Source of the DNA: Marispirochaeta sp.
GTDB lineage: Bacteria > Spirochaetota > Spirochaetia > JC444 > Marispirochaetaceae
Assembly: GCF_963668165.1 (NCBI RefSeq)
Contig: NZ_OY764211.1
Coordinates: 868,001-932,000, forward strand
Reading direction: 5' to 3'
Length of the DNA stretch: 64,000 bases
How positions within the stretch are numbered: the first letter of the stretch is position 1; each line of letters begins with the position of its first letter. Shown one piece after another: positions 1 to 7,851 of the stretch. The position numbers and the translations under genes are program-made. Under the pieces are notes generated by a model, which saw only the letters and a list, made by a program, of their open reading frames with translations, had not been told where the DNA came from and ran no database searches.

Positions 1-1
1 G

Positions 2-76
2 AATATCCCTGTGCAGGATCTCACCAGCATGGTCAGGTCAAACATGGAAGAACTTTTCAGTCTTCCACAATCATAA
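2..76 (+). CDS. C-terminal end of an unknown protein (partial)
   Basis: Reading from base 2 gives 24 codons ending in TAA at 74-76, with the C-terminus MVRSNMEELFSLPQS. The gene starts outside the window. Its last 20 bases overlap the 3' end of the convergent OmpA-family gene. The stretch is too short to assign a family, and an open frame of this size could arise by chance, so it is a tentative gene end. Confidence 0.35.
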   Translation, partial: NIPVQDLTSMVRSNMEELFSLPQS

Positions 77-1277
77 TCTCTACGCGGCGGTTCATTGCAC
101 GGCCCTCCTCTGTCTCGTTCGGACCGATGGGTTCAGTTCCTCCGACCCCGCGATATAGAAAACGTTCCGCATCAATTCCCTCTTTAGTAAGCAGATCTAC
201 TATCGTTTTCGCCCGTTCAACCGACAGATCATACTGGCTTTCCATGCTGCCTACATCAGCGGTATGACCGGTAACAAGAAAGGTCCTTTCCGGTATCGTC
301 TTTAAGGCTTTGGCTATGGATGCAAGTTTTCCCAATTCTCCGGGCAATAAGCGCGGCGAATCAGGATAAAACTGAAGGTTTTTTAAAGTTATCGCGATCC
401 CTTCTTTCCGCTCCTCCACGCTTACATCGTCAAGCTGCTTGTCCTCCGCAATAATGGAACCCAAGTCTTTCTGCAGCCCTTTTCTATCCAGGCGCGGGAA
501 ATCCTCGTACCAGGTAAGAATAAAGCCCGACCTGTTTACCGTGTTTCCATCAGCGTACCGATACTGTTCTTCCACGACATCCCGCATAAACAGGGCTGCT
601 TCTTCCGCAAACGGAATGTATATATCCACTACATGCCGTCCCTGGAGGCTGACAAGTTCCTGATCTCCAAAGGCATCCTCTCCCCCCTGGTAGCGGAGGG
701 CATACTGGGCTCGAACAATATGAGCATTCCGCCCGTTATAATCACCTGTTCCTTTATATTCGTATTCGCACAGAAAGGGGACCCGTGTTGCCCCGCGCCG
801 AAGAGGATCCACCACACGAAGACCCCCGGACTGCCAGCGTGTGCCTATTTTCACCGGCTCCTTGGGTAAAAGCGGAAAATCCCGAAGCATAGGATAGCCG
901 GACTCCGCTGTTACGATCATAGTCCCTCTGTTTGAAAATGTGAGCTCCACGGAGACTACATTATCGATCCTGCGGGCCACATTGCGCAGGTCCCTGGTCA
1001 TTGACTGGAGAATGTAAAAATTACCGCTGTAGTTCCTGGGCTGGCTGCTGTTCTGAAACAGGGTTCCCCGAACCTCATTGTAAACAAAGCCTTTATAATC
1101 GCCGTTAACCCGTTGGCGCATATTCTCTTTTTCCACAATGCTGTATCGATCCTGCACTGCTGGATTAAAGGAATGCTCAAGGCTTACCTGGGAAAACAGA
1201 GACTGGGAAAAGAAAATATATGGAATCAACAAAAAAATCCCCCGCGTGAAACGGGGGACAATACAACAACTTCTCAT
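57..1277 (-). CDS. Exported protein with C-terminal OmpA-like peptidoglycan-binding domain
   Basis: The C-terminal ~75 residues form an OmpA/MotB-type domain (VTGHTADVG, then RAKTIVDLL and MNRRVEI), which in this family binds peptidoglycan in the periplasm. The ~300-residue middle is unrecognised. I place the start at the ATG at 1275-1277, because the following ~30 residues read as a signal peptide ending near LFSQ; the frame is open further upstream but there overlaps flaA and looks non-coding. It lies 31 bases after the flaA stop on the same strand, so it is probably co-transcribed with the FlaA genes. A link to flagella or cell wall is inferred from position only. Confidence 0.8.
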   Translation of the reverse strand: MRSCCIVPRFTRGIFLLIPYIFFSQSLFSQVSLEHSFNPAVQDRYSIVEKENMRQRVNGDYKGFVYNEVRGTLFQNSSQPRNYSGNFYILQSMTRDLRNVARRIDNVVSVELTFSNRGTMIVTAESGYPMLRDFPLLPKEPVKIGTRWQSGGLRVVDPLRRGATRVPFLCEYEYKGTGDYNGRNAHIVRAQYALRYQGGEDAFGDQELVSLQGRHVVDIYIPFAEEAALFMRDVVEEQYRYADGNTVNRSGFILTWYEDFPRLDRKGLQKDLGSIIAEDKQLDDVSVEERKEGIAITLKNLQFYPDSPRLLPGELGKLASIAKALKTIPERTFLVTGHTADVGSMESQYDLSVERAKTIVDLLTKEGIDAERFLYRGVGGTEPIGPNETEEGRAMNRRVEIMIVED

Positions 1278-1308
1278 AACATCTATGGGATAAGCATCGT
1301 GACGTCTG

Positions 1309-2031
1309 TTACCAGCTGTCCTGCATATCGTCAACATCACGGCTCTCTTCTGAATAGAGGTCCGTAACAGCCCGCATATCATCAAAGTAGATGTAGTAAT
1401 CGCCATAGGTATCCACCGGATCACAGAGAATCTTGAAGCCATCTACGCGTATACCCATTCTGTTTGAATGATGATAATCCCTCTGAATAATATGAGGAGG
1501 AATGGCAACTGTCATCTTCTTCCACCCGGTAAAATTCAGACTGCCCATGGTAATTTCCGCGCGATTACCAAAGTAATCGCTTATCATAAGCTTCAAGGTG
1601 TGGCGATTGTTTCGTCCTACAACCCAGACGGAAATAGTCTTGGTAATTCCTTCAATGGCCATAGGCCTGGCCGGGGTTACCATAAATTCATGAAACCCCC
1701 TCTTGAAGTACTGGACCTTGACACCAAGAACATACTTGTCCACTTCGCTCTGGGCAATCCCGATCTCTTCTTCTTCAGGGATCGGCTCTTTGTCCAGAGG
1801 TCCGCCGGGAAGGCGCCGTATACCTATAAGACCATTGTCAAGAGCCATAGAAGCCTTCCAGAAACCTGCATCCTCATATTTTGTTACAGATACTTCTTTG
1901 AGCTTCTGTTGGGCGGAATCAACTCCAATCTCCTCCGCATTTGGTTCTCCAACAGCAAATTCCTGAGCTGTTAAAGAAGTCACGGCGAGCAGACAAAAAA
2001 TCAGCAGTAAACTCTTCTTAATAAGCTTCAT
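1309..2031 (-). CDS. flaA: Flagellar filament outer layer (sheath) protein FlaA, second copy
   Basis: This 240-residue protein has a signal peptide (cleavage near LTAQ) and the FlaA family pattern: a beta-sandwich region with GSLNFTGWKKM, paralleling GSLNYTGWQNL in the neighbouring copy, and a C-terminal YYIYFDDMRAVTDLY. FlaA proteins sheath or cap the FlaB core of spirochete periplasmic filaments and are exported by Sec, not by the flagellar apparatus. It follows the first flaA by 5 bases, so the two are one transcript. Its acidic insert (EPIPEEEEIGIAQSEVDKY) is absent from the first copy. Which of the treponemal FlaA types it matches cannot be settled by eye. Confidence 0.9.
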   Translation of the reverse strand: MKLIKKSLLLIFCLLAVTSLTAQEFAVGEPNAEEIGVDSAQQKLKEVSVTKYEDAGFWKASMALDNGLIGIRRLPGGPLDKEPIPEEEEIGIAQSEVDKYVLGVKVQYFKRGFHEFMVTPARPMAIEGITKTISVWVVGRNNRHTLKLMISDYFGNRAEITMGSLNFTGWKKMTVAIPPHIIQRDYHHSNRMGIRVDGFKILCDPVDTYGDYYIYFDDMRAVTDLYSEESRDVDDMQDSW

Positions 2032-2036
2032 AACTT

Positions 2037-2771
2037 CTATTCCTCTTCCTCTGGCCAGATCTCCGAGCGTGTTTCAGGGCGTACAAACTCGTCGCCATCA
2101 AAACGGCTCTCGAAAATGTCCGTGAGAACTTTTACATGGTCAATATAAAAGTCAAAACCAGCTACATTTTCGCTCGGTTCGGTGCGTAGCACAAACTTGA
2201 TCAGTTTGAGGTCCCGATAGTTCGGAATGTATACCTGGCTCTGGGGAATATAGCTGGGAATACTGATCCTCAGGTTCTGCCATCCGGTATAGTTAAGGCT
2301 TCCCATTGGCAGAACGTACACATAACCCCGGTAATCCTCAACATGCACCTCAAAGGTGAATTTGTAGTTGGAACCCCAGGCCCACAAATCAAGTTCCTTT
2401 ACCCGTCCGGGCAGGGAGATTTTTGCAGGCATCTTTCCATCGGGACCATCAACAACCGGGAACAATTCCAGATAGTTAAAGCCCTTACGATCAAAGGCCG
2501 CCTGCATTCCAAGTACCTGATGTCCCTGGTCTTCCCCGGCTCTGCCGTAAAGGGCAAAGGGAAATCCATCAATAAGCTTAAATTTTGGGTAGCCTTCCGC
2601 GATAAATTTGCTTCCCTGAACATACCATTCGTAGGCTGAATCCTCTCCATCGAAGGTTTCAATAACCTGGGATACGATATTTTCAGTCGCTTTCTCAGCA
2701 AACAGGGAGACCGGTACGGTCAGGATGAACAAAAAAAGGCAAACAAAGAATAAACGGAAACCGCGTTTCAT
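2037..2771 (-). CDS. flaA: Flagellar filament outer layer (sheath) protein FlaA, first copy
   Basis: This 244-residue FlaA-family protein has an N-terminal signal peptide (hydrophobic residues 5-24, cleavage near LFAEK). GSLNYTGWQNLRISIPSYIP and FDFYIDHVKVLTDIF are the family hallmarks shared with the downstream copy. FlaA is secreted to the periplasm, where it surrounds the FlaB core. An AAGGAG Shine-Dalgarno sits 6 bases before the ATG, and a consensus vegetative promoter lies just upstream. This agrees with the known rule that spirochete flaA is sigma70-dependent while flaB is sigma28-dependent. The acidic tail (EIWPEEEE) is unremarkable. Confidence 0.92.
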   Translation of the reverse strand: MKRGFRLFFVCLFLFILTVPVSLFAEKATENIVSQVIETFDGEDSAYEWYVQGSKFIAEGYPKFKLIDGFPFALYGRAGEDQGHQVLGMQAAFDRKGFNYLELFPVVDGPDGKMPAKISLPGRVKELDLWAWGSNYKFTFEVHVEDYRGYVYVLPMGSLNYTGWQNLRISIPSYIPQSQVYIPNYRDLKLIKFVLRTEPSENVAGFDFYIDHVKVLTDIFESRFDGDEFVRPETRSEIWPEEEE

Positions 2772-2822
2772 TCTTAACTCCTTTATGTAATAGAAAAACT
2801 CACAGGTCCGTTAGCAAGTTGA

Positions 2823-2851
2823 ATTATATTTCTATCAAAATACTTTGTCAA
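2823..2851 (-). promoter_or_regulatory. Consensus sigma70 promoter of the flaA operon
   Basis: On the minus strand TTGACA (2846-2851) is followed after exactly 17 bases by TATAAT (2823-2828). Both hexamers are perfect. Transcription would start near 2816, giving a ~45-base leader before flaA. Confidence 0.88.
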
Positions 2852-2904
2852 ACCTTTTTCCCTTTTTACGAAAAAAGGGTAATTCCTGATAAAATCTGCA
2901 ATTA

Positions 2905-2930
2905 GTATCGGCCGCTCAGGCTATTCATTA
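2905..2930 (-). promoter_or_regulatory. Possible sigma28-type promoter upstream of flaA
   Basis: On the minus strand TAAT (2927-2930), a 14-base spacer and GCCGATAC (2905-2912) resemble the flagellar sigma consensus TAAA-N15-GCCGATAA. The -10 half is nearly perfect; the -35 half is one base off with a short spacer. It overlaps the 3' end of the upstream lipoprotein gene. It would be a second, distal start for flaA. Confidence 0.35.
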
Positions 2931-3721
2931 CTGCTGTTTGGAACAAGAAGCCAGGGATTATGCTGCTCTGTACCATTAATTAATGCTTTATAGATCCCGC
3001 TCCAGTCAACAGTAAGGGTATAGGACCTGAAATTTCCGCCCGAATCCATGAATCGGTCGCCAATCACAAGCTTCGGCAGGCTTTCCCGGGAATCAAGACC
3101 AATTTTTTTCACGATTTCCTGAGTATAATCACCCAAAAGAATAAGCATTACATCGGTTCGGGGTCGTATAAACTGATTAATCTCCCGGGTTTTCAGCATT
3201 TCTGCAGTAACGTGTATCGCTTTCAGCCTGACACGTTCTTTTGTCCCCTCAAGCTTCTGCATCAGTCCGGACCACGGGGTATCTTCAGAAAAAGCGATCA
3301 GCGTGACAAATGCAGGGTTCTCCTCCGGCAGATACCGGACAATAAGATCAAGTACAGGGTCTGCTGCTCCCCGGGAATCAAGCTCCATACTTCGGAGCCC
3401 GTCTTTCCCCTTGAATCCGGAAGGTCCGACAGCATAAACAGGGATATCAGCCCCCTGCTGAACAATTTTTCGGGCAAGGTCATGATACAGCGGGCTGAAA
3501 ATGAGTGCACCTGCCCTTTTGTCAGCAGCCAGCTCGAGGACCTGTCCGGGAGAAGGGGCTTGCTTAAAGGTCTCATAAACCAGTGCAGAAGACAAACTCT
3601 GCTGTATTTCACGCTGTTTGAGTTCCGAGAAAGCCTCGTCGCTGACAAACAGATATGGTGATGAACAGGAAAAAAACAGAAGGAGAAACAGCAGGCAGGA
3701 CAGAAAAAAACGGCAGCGCAT
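2921..3721 (-). CDS. Lipoprotein resembling a periplasmic binding protein
   Basis: This 266-residue protein starts with a very hydrophobic signal sequence and a lipobox-like FFSC at residues 16-19, so it should be lipidated. The rest alternates beta strands and helices (AGALIFSPLY, DIPVYAVGP, PAFVTLIAF, DVMLILLGDY, KLVIGDR) in the manner of LacI/RbsB-type type-I periplasmic binding folds. No ligand or transporter partner is visible, and no permease or ATPase gene is nearby. A Shine-Dalgarno AAGGAG lies ~14 bases upstream, rather far. It sits upstream of the flaA genes on the same strand, but the flaA promoter separates the units. Function unknown. Confidence 0.7.
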   Translation of the reverse strand: MRCRFFLSCLLFLLLFFSCSSPYLFVSDEAFSELKQREIQQSLSSALVYETFKQAPSPGQVLELAADKRAGALIFSPLYHDLARKIVQQGADIPVYAVGPSGFKGKDGLRSMELDSRGAADPVLDLIVRYLPEENPAFVTLIAFSEDTPWSGLMQKLEGTKERVRLKAIHVTAEMLKTREINQFIRPRTDVMLILLGDYTQEIVKKIGLDSRESLPKLVIGDRFMDSGGNFRSYTLTVDWSGIYKALINGTEQHNPWLLVPNSSNE

Positions 3722-3766
3722 AAAAATACTCTACGGCTCCTTAATCTCCGGGTCAAGCCCGCTCTC

Positions 3767-3795
3767 TTGACATCGACTTTTCCCCTCCCTACAAT
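3767..3795 (+). promoter_or_regulatory. Sigma70 promoter of fba
   Basis: TTGACA (3767-3772), a 17-base spacer and TACAAT (3790-3795) precede fba. The predicted start is near 3802, with AAGGAG at 3820-3825 as the ribosome-binding site. Confidence 0.85.
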
Positions 3796-3831
3796 CATCT
3801 GCAAGATATTATTCCTTTTAAGGAGCAGAAA

Positions 3832-4824
3832 ATGACTTCATATAAAGAGCTGGGGCTTGTTAACTCCAGAGAGATCTTCAAGAAAGCGGTAGCCGGCGGG
3901 TACGCTATTCCCGCCTACAATTTCAACAATATGGAACAGCTGCAGGCAATCATTCAGGCCTGCGTGGAGACCAAATCTCCTGTTATTCTGCAGGTTTCCG
4001 CAGGAGCCAGAAAATATGCCAACTCCACAATGCTGCGATACATGGCCCAGGGTGCTGTAGAATACGCGAAAGAGCTGGGGTATTCAGTTCCCGTGGTTCT
4101 TCATCTTGATCACGGCGACAGCTTTGAACTCTGCAAGGACTGCATCGATTCCGGCTTTTCTTCTGTAATGATCGACGGCAGCCATCACTCCTTCGATGAT
4201 AACATTGCCTTGACAAAAAAGGTCGTTGAATACGCCCATGCTCATGATGTAACAGTGGAAGGCGAATTAGGAGTTCTGGCAGGAATCGAAGACGATGTTG
4301 TAGCTGAAAAATCCACGTACACCAAACCGGAAGAGGTTATCGAGTTCGTAGAACGAACCGGCGTCGACTCCCTGGCGATTTCCATTGGAACCAGCCATGG
4401 CGCGAACAAGTTTACCCCCGATCAGTGTACCCGTAACGCCGACGGTGTTCTGGTTCCGCCCCCCCTGCGTTTCGACATTCTGGAAGAAATCGAAAAGCAG
4501 CTGCCGGGCTTCCCTATTGTCCTTCACGGCTCATCTTCGGTACCCTCCGACCAGGTAGAAATAATCAACAAGTACGGCGGAGCTATCAAGGATGCGGTTG
4601 GAATCCCTGAGGAACAGCTGAGAAAAGCTGCCAAGTCTGCGGTCTGTAAAATCAACATCGATTCCGACGGACGACTTGCAATGACGGCTGCTGTAAGAGA
4701 AGTACTTGCCACCAAACCTGCTGAATTCGATCCCCGCAAGTATCTTGGGCCCGCCAGGGACTCCCTTAAGGAGCTCTATAAACACAAGAATGAAGTCGTA
4801 CTCGGGTCGGCAGGGCACGCGTAA
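3832..4824 (+). CDS. fba: Class II fructose-bisphosphate aldolase
   Basis: The enzyme cleaves fructose-1,6-bisphosphate to glyceraldehyde-3-phosphate and dihydroxyacetone phosphate in glycolysis, using a divalent metal. The 330 residues show class II hallmarks: PAYNFNN near the start, VLHLDHGDS with the catalytic Asp and zinc His, SVMIDGSHHSFDDN, VEGELG, SIGTSHG and VLHGSSS, ending with KINIDSDGR. The length fits the spirochete and Gram-positive type. It is monocistronic, with its own consensus promoter and a strong terminator 42 bases after the stop. In Treponema pallidum, as I recall, fba lies beside the flgK/flaA genes; here the same genes are nearby but rearranged. Confidence 0.97.
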   Translation: MTSYKELGLVNSREIFKKAVAGGYAIPAYNFNNMEQLQAIIQACVETKSPVILQVSAGARKYANSTMLRYMAQGAVEYAKELGYSVPVVLHLDHGDSFELCKDCIDSGFSSVMIDGSHHSFDDNIALTKKVVEYAHAHDVTVEGELGVLAGIEDDVVAEKSTYTKPEEVIEFVERTGVDSLAISIGTSHGANKFTPDQCTRNADGVLVPPPLRFDILEEIEKQLPGFPIVLHGSSSVPSDQVEIINKYGGAIKDAVGIPEEQLRKAAKSAVCKINIDSDGRLAMTAAVREVLATKPAEFDPRKYLGPARDSLKELYKHKNEVVLGSAGHA

Positions 4825-4865
4825 CACGTAAAGGGCACCTCTAAAACAGAGAGAATTCGTTATTC

Positions 4866-4897
4866 AGCTGCCTGGGATATCCCAGGCAGCTTTTTTT
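4866..4897. terminator. Bidirectional intrinsic terminator between fba and the membrane protein gene
   Basis: A near-perfect palindrome at 4866-4891 forms an 11 bp stem with a 4-base loop, followed on the plus strand by seven T (4891-4897). It separates convergent genes, so it can serve both, though the minus-strand tail is poorer in T. Confidence 0.93.
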
Positions 4898-4920
4898 ATG
4901 AACTAATCACTATTCAGATA

Positions 4921-5547
4921 TCAGATAAGATTCTGCCGGCGAGACAGAACACCAACCCCGATCCCTATCAGAATAAAAACCGCGAGGCTTAATCCCCAGC
5001 GAAAGCTGTAGAAGAGAGCGGGAACAAGGGCCATCAACAATGAGGCAGGGAATATCAGACAGGAGAAAAGCAACCGGACTGCTCCCCTGGCCTGCAGATA
5101 CTGTATAATAAGAAGAACAGTTATCAGCAGAAAGAAGAATTCTGTAAAGGGTAACCCGAAAAGAACAAAGGGATCATGAACGTGTATATGCTTGATACTG
5201 TTTATAGCTCCGGTGGGAATATAGATCCCCATGGCAAAGGGCAGAAGGGTCTCTTCTGACAGAAATCCGCTGAAAAAGCTGGAACGGAATACCAGCACTC
5301 CCGCGACAGCCGCAAGGCCCAGAGCAAAATAGGTGTTTAATCCCCAAAGTAAAAGATCAGCCATAAGGGAAGGAACCATATTTTCAGGGAACAACAGCAT
5401 CCACGAAAACAGCAGATAGAACAAAAAGGTCCAGATACCGGCTGCCAGGGATTTCCACCAGTCAAGCCGCTCAGACAATCCATCTCCATGTAAGAGAAAC
5501 ACGAAGAACGGCAACAGCAAGGGCGAGAACAGCATAAAAGCAATCAT
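4921..5547 (-). CDS. Multi-pass membrane protein, unknown function
   Basis: This 208-residue protein has about six hydrophobic segments covering most of its length, a His-rich loop (IKHIHVHDPF) in the middle and a short basic C-terminus (RRQNLI). No family is recognised. There is no clear Shine-Dalgarno before the ATG at 5547. It reads toward the fba terminator. The coding potential is supported by consistent hydrophobic periodicity and length; a shorter internal start is possible because residues 1-10 contain two Met codons. Confidence 0.7.
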   Translation of the reverse strand: MIAFMLFSPLLLPFFVFLLHGDGLSERLDWWKSLAAGIWTFLFYLLFSWMLLFPENMVPSLMADLLLWGLNTYFALGLAAVAGVLVFRSSFFSGFLSEETLLPFAMGIYIPTGAINSIKHIHVHDPFVLFGLPFTEFFFLLITVLLIIQYLQARGAVRLLFSCLIFPASLLMALVPALFYSFRWGLSLAVFILIGIGVGVLSRRQNLI

Positions 5548-5610
5548 ATCTGAAAATAGTAGCAGGAAAAGTTGCTATGTGCAATCTGCAATCAAGAAGG
5601 AAATACCATG

Positions 5611-6021
5611 TCAAGCCAAGGATTCCAGCTCCAGGCGGCTGCGAACCAGTCCGGCATGCTTTCTTTCGTCGTGGGCATATTGGGAAAAGAAAATCTTCCC
5701 CTCCTCGGATTCCATCCTGGCCGCGAGGCCCTCGAAAAGATCCGCCATGGAGTCTTCGCGCTCCGCCACTTCCTGTAATCCGGCAATATCGCCTTCCATT
5801 TTCAACGGCCGGGAGAGTGCTTGAATCTCACTTTCCATGTGGTCCGGCACAAGACAGGCAAAGATATCCCGGTCCAGCTCTTCTACCTCTTCCTTATGCT
5901 GCCGTTCCTGATCAATGATAGTCACCATAAAGCGGCTAAGGGATGGTGTGTTAAGGGATTTGCTGTATCGAAGATATTCGCCCATGGTAGCATCTATAAG
6001 GTTCATTATAATTTCTTTCAT
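5611..6021 (-). CDS. Ferritin-like (rubrerythrin-type) diiron protein
   Basis: This 136-residue all-helical protein carries spaced Glu/His motifs typical of a ferritin-like four-helix bundle: QERQHKEE in helix 2, EREDSMADLFEG in helix 3 and HDERKHAGL in helix 4. These look like diiron ligands. There is no C-terminal rubredoxin domain. Such proteins are usually cytoplasmic peroxide or iron-handling enzymes, so a stress role is an inference. A strong AGGGGG ribosome site lies 5 bases before the ATG and a good promoter is just upstream. It is divergent from infC. Confidence 0.75.
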   Translation of the reverse strand: MKEIIMNLIDATMGEYLRYSKSLNTPSLSRFMVTIIDQERQHKEEVEELDRDIFACLVPDHMESEIQALSRPLKMEGDIAGLQEVAEREDSMADLFEGLAARMESEEGKIFFSQYAHDERKHAGLVRSRLELESLA

Positions 6022-6060
6022 GGATGCCCCCTGTTCAGCGAATCATGATATCAAGTGTAA

Positions 6061-6088
6061 AGTATACTAAAATTCCGTTCCGGTGCAA
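6061..6088 (-). promoter_or_regulatory. Sigma70 promoter of the ferritin-like gene
   Basis: On the minus strand TTGCAC (6083-6088), a 16-base spacer and TATACT (6061-6066) match the vegetative consensus well. The start would be near 6054, 33 bases before the ATG. Confidence 0.65.
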
Positions 6089-6106
6089 ATATATTCATTT
6101 AAGCTA

Positions 6107-6136
6107 TTTACATTCCCGCAGAGAGCTTGCTATGCT
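6107..6136 (+). promoter_or_regulatory. Sigma70 promoter of the infC operon
   Basis: TTTACA (6107-6112), an 18-base spacer and TATGCT (6131-6136) fit a vegetative promoter. It would start the mRNA near 6143, leaving a ~115-base leader before infC. Confidence 0.6.
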
Positions 6137-6157
6137 GGTTACGATGTCCCGTTGGTT

Positions 6158-6234
6158 CTCATCCCTGCGACATCTTGTCATAGTCGCGGATGAGTTATTG
6201 ATTCTTTCCACGAGGGATGGTATAGTTCCATCTC
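6158..6234 (+). promoter_or_regulatory. Structured infC leader, possible autoregulatory RNA
   Basis: Two hairpins sit in the leader. The first pairs CTCATCC/GCGAC (6158-6171, with a 2-base bulge) with GTCGC/GGATGAG (6183-6194), a 12 bp stem. The second pairs GAG/ATGG (6212-6220, bulged) with CCATCTC (6228-6234). Leaders of infC-rpmI-rplT are known to be bound by L20 or controlled by IF3 in other bacteria, so feedback control is inferred. No T-tract follows either hairpin. Confidence 0.5.
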
Positions 6235-6258
6235 ATACCAGATATTTTTGGAGGACTA

Positions 6259-6849
6259 TTGGCTGTTAAAGACCTGCGGATAAATGAACAGATCCGAGTT
6301 CGCGAAGTACGATTGATTGATGGCGACGGAGAACAACGCGGAGTGCTGCCGGTTACCGAGGCGATACAGCTTGCCCAGGATGCCGGACTAGATTTGGTAG
6401 AGATCGCCCCGAATGCGAATCCGCCGGTCTGCAAGATCCTGGACTACGGAAAATATAAATTCGAACAAGAGAAACGCAACCGGGAATCAAAAAAGAAGCA
6501 AAAGCTTCTGAAAATGAAAGAGATCCGGATGCAGCCCAAGATCGAAAAGCACGACATGGAGTTCAAGGCCAAACATATCCGTACTTTCCTGGAAGAAGGA
6601 AATAAAGTAAAGGTTACGGTGCGTTTTCGCGGACGTGAACTGGCCCATACGGAACTTGGGCGTGTTGTACTGGAGAAAATACTGGAGCTTCTAGGCGATT
6701 CTTTTATCGTCGATCGTCCGCCGGCCATGGAAGGACGATTTATGTCGATGATTCTGAATCCAAAGGTCTCCAATAAATCAAAGCAGAAGCAGAGTAAAGA
6801 GAGCGATTCGAAGGAGGAGACGGCAGATGCCAAAGATGAAAACGCGTAG
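6259..6849 (+). CDS. infC: Translation initiation factor IF-3
   Basis: IF-3 binds the 30S subunit and checks start-codon pairing. The protein opens with [11 protein letters not shown] and has the N-domain [13 protein letters not shown], the lysine-rich linker and the C-domain [23 protein letters not shown] with an IEKHDMEFK approach. The start is TTG at 6259, behind GGAGG at 6250-6254 with only 4 bases between. Non-ATG starts in infC are a known basis for IF-3 self-control. At 196 residues it has a polar tail of ~20 residues beyond the usual end, and this tail overlaps rpmI by 23 bases. Confidence 0.97.
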   Translation: MAVKDLRINEQIRVREVRLIDGDGEQRGVLPVTEAIQLAQDAGLDLVEIAPNANPPVCKILDYGKYKFEQEKRNRESKKKQKLLKMKEIRMQPKIEKHDMEFKAKHIRTFLEEGNKVKVTVRFRGRELAHTELGRVVLEKILELLGDSFIVDRPPAMEGRFMSMILNPKVSNKSKQKQSKESDSKEETADAKDENA

Positions 6850-7024
6850 GGCCGCCGCAAAACGGTACTCCTACACCGGAAGCGGCAAAATTAAGTACAA
6901 AAAACAAGGCCTCAGGCATATCCTGACAAAAAAGAGTACGAAACGGAAGCGCAAACTTCGCAAACCTGGTATCTTGAGCGACGCTGAAGTAAAACGCGCC
7001 CGGATACTCATGCCCTATTTATAA
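6827..7024 (+). CDS. rpmI: 50S ribosomal protein L35
   Basis: This small 65-residue basic protein has the family start [14 protein letters not shown] and the [14 protein letters not shown] segment. It is a structural protein of the large subunit. It starts inside the 3' end of infC in another frame, with AAGGAGGAG 7 bases upstream of its ATG, so translation is probably coupled. It is the second gene of the conserved infC-rpmI-rplT operon. Confidence 0.97.
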   Translation: MPKMKTRRAAAKRYSYTGSGKIKYKKQGLRHILTKKSTKRKRKLRKPGILSDAEVKRARILMPYL

Positions 7025-7056
7025 TTGAGAGTACTGTTTAAAGGAGAACTTAAGAA

Positions 7057-7416
7057 ATGTCACGCGCAGTAGACGGAACCAGACGTCATGACAGACGGAA
7101 AAAGATACTCAAATCCGCTAAAGGATATTGGGGACGACGCAAAAGTAATTTTCGGGCAGCCAAGGACGCGGTAGCCAAAGCAGGTGTATACGCCTACAGG
7201 GACCGCCGCGCGAAAAAACGGGAATTCCGCCGACTGTGGATCGCCCGTATTTCCGCAGCCTGCCGGGACCGGGGAATTACCTATTCCCGTTTTATTAACG
7301 GCTTGTCAAAAGCCCAGGTAGAAATAAACCGTAAAGCCCTGTCCAACATGGCAATCGAAGATTCGAAGGCCTTTGACGCTGTTGTTGAGACGGCAAAGTC
7401 GGCTCTGGGAGTTTGA
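7057..7416 (+). CDS. rplT: 50S ribosomal protein L20
   Basis: This 119-residue protein contains [28 protein letters not shown] and [18 protein letters not shown], which are diagnostic for L20, an early assembly protein of the 50S subunit that also represses its own operon in several bacteria. AAGGAG precedes the ATG. It lies 32 bases after rpmI and 6 bases before the coiled-coil gene that follows. Confidence 0.98.
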   Translation: MSRAVDGTRRHDRRKKILKSAKGYWGRRKSNFRAAKDAVAKAGVYAYRDRRAKKREFRRLWIARISAACRDRGITYSRFINGLSKAQVEINRKALSNMAIEDSKAFDAVVETAKSALGV

Positions 7417-7422
7417 TGGCGT

Positions 7423-7830
7423 ATGATTACGCTTGAACAAGTCCGCCTGCTTGATCGTAAGGTTAATCAGGCGGTAGAGCTTATATCTGCGTTGAAGTCC
7501 GAAAACCAGATGCTCAACGATAAACTTGAAAGTTACCAGAAGAAGATTTCTGAACTGGAAGTTCTGCTGTCCGGACTCAAAGAAGATCAGTCAGAAGTTG
7601 AGCTGGGGTTCCGTAAAGCTTTGGATACCCTTTCTGGAATCGAAAAGTCAGAAGAAAAGGATGAGGCTGCGCCTGCATCTGAGGAAAACCTTCAAAGCGC
7701 CTCTGAACCTTCTGAGGATGATCCGGTAAAGGCTGAAGCGTCTGATACAGAAGATGAAGATGACGACATTGAGGCCCTGGAGGACGAAACTGAGTCTGAA
7801 TCCGAAGACGCAGAACTCGATATTTTCTAA
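7423..7830 (+). CDS. ZapB-like coiled-coil protein with acidic tail
   Basis: Residues 1-65 are a continuous heptad-rich coiled coil (LDRKVNQAVELISALKSEN and LNDKLESYQKKISELEVLL) resembling the short division factor ZapB. The remaining 70 residues are almost wholly acidic and serine-rich (DEDDDIEALEDETESESED), probably disordered. The protein immediately precedes zapA, which supports a division role: ZapB links to the FtsZ ring through ZapA in other bacteria. The resemblance is one of size and coiled coil rather than sequence, so the identity is tentative. Confidence 0.65.
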   Translation: MITLEQVRLLDRKVNQAVELISALKSENQMLNDKLESYQKKISELEVLLSGLKEDQSEVELGFRKALDTLSGIEKSEEKDEAAPASEENLQSASEPSEDDPVKAEASDTEDEDDDIEALEDETESESEDAELDIF

Positions 7831-7851
7831 ATACCGCGACAGGCTCGCGTA

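Noticed and set aside
2857..2880. CCCTTTTTACGAAAAAAGGG hairpin as a terminator
   Set aside because: Neither strand has a T-tract after the stem, and it lies just upstream of the -35 box of flaA.
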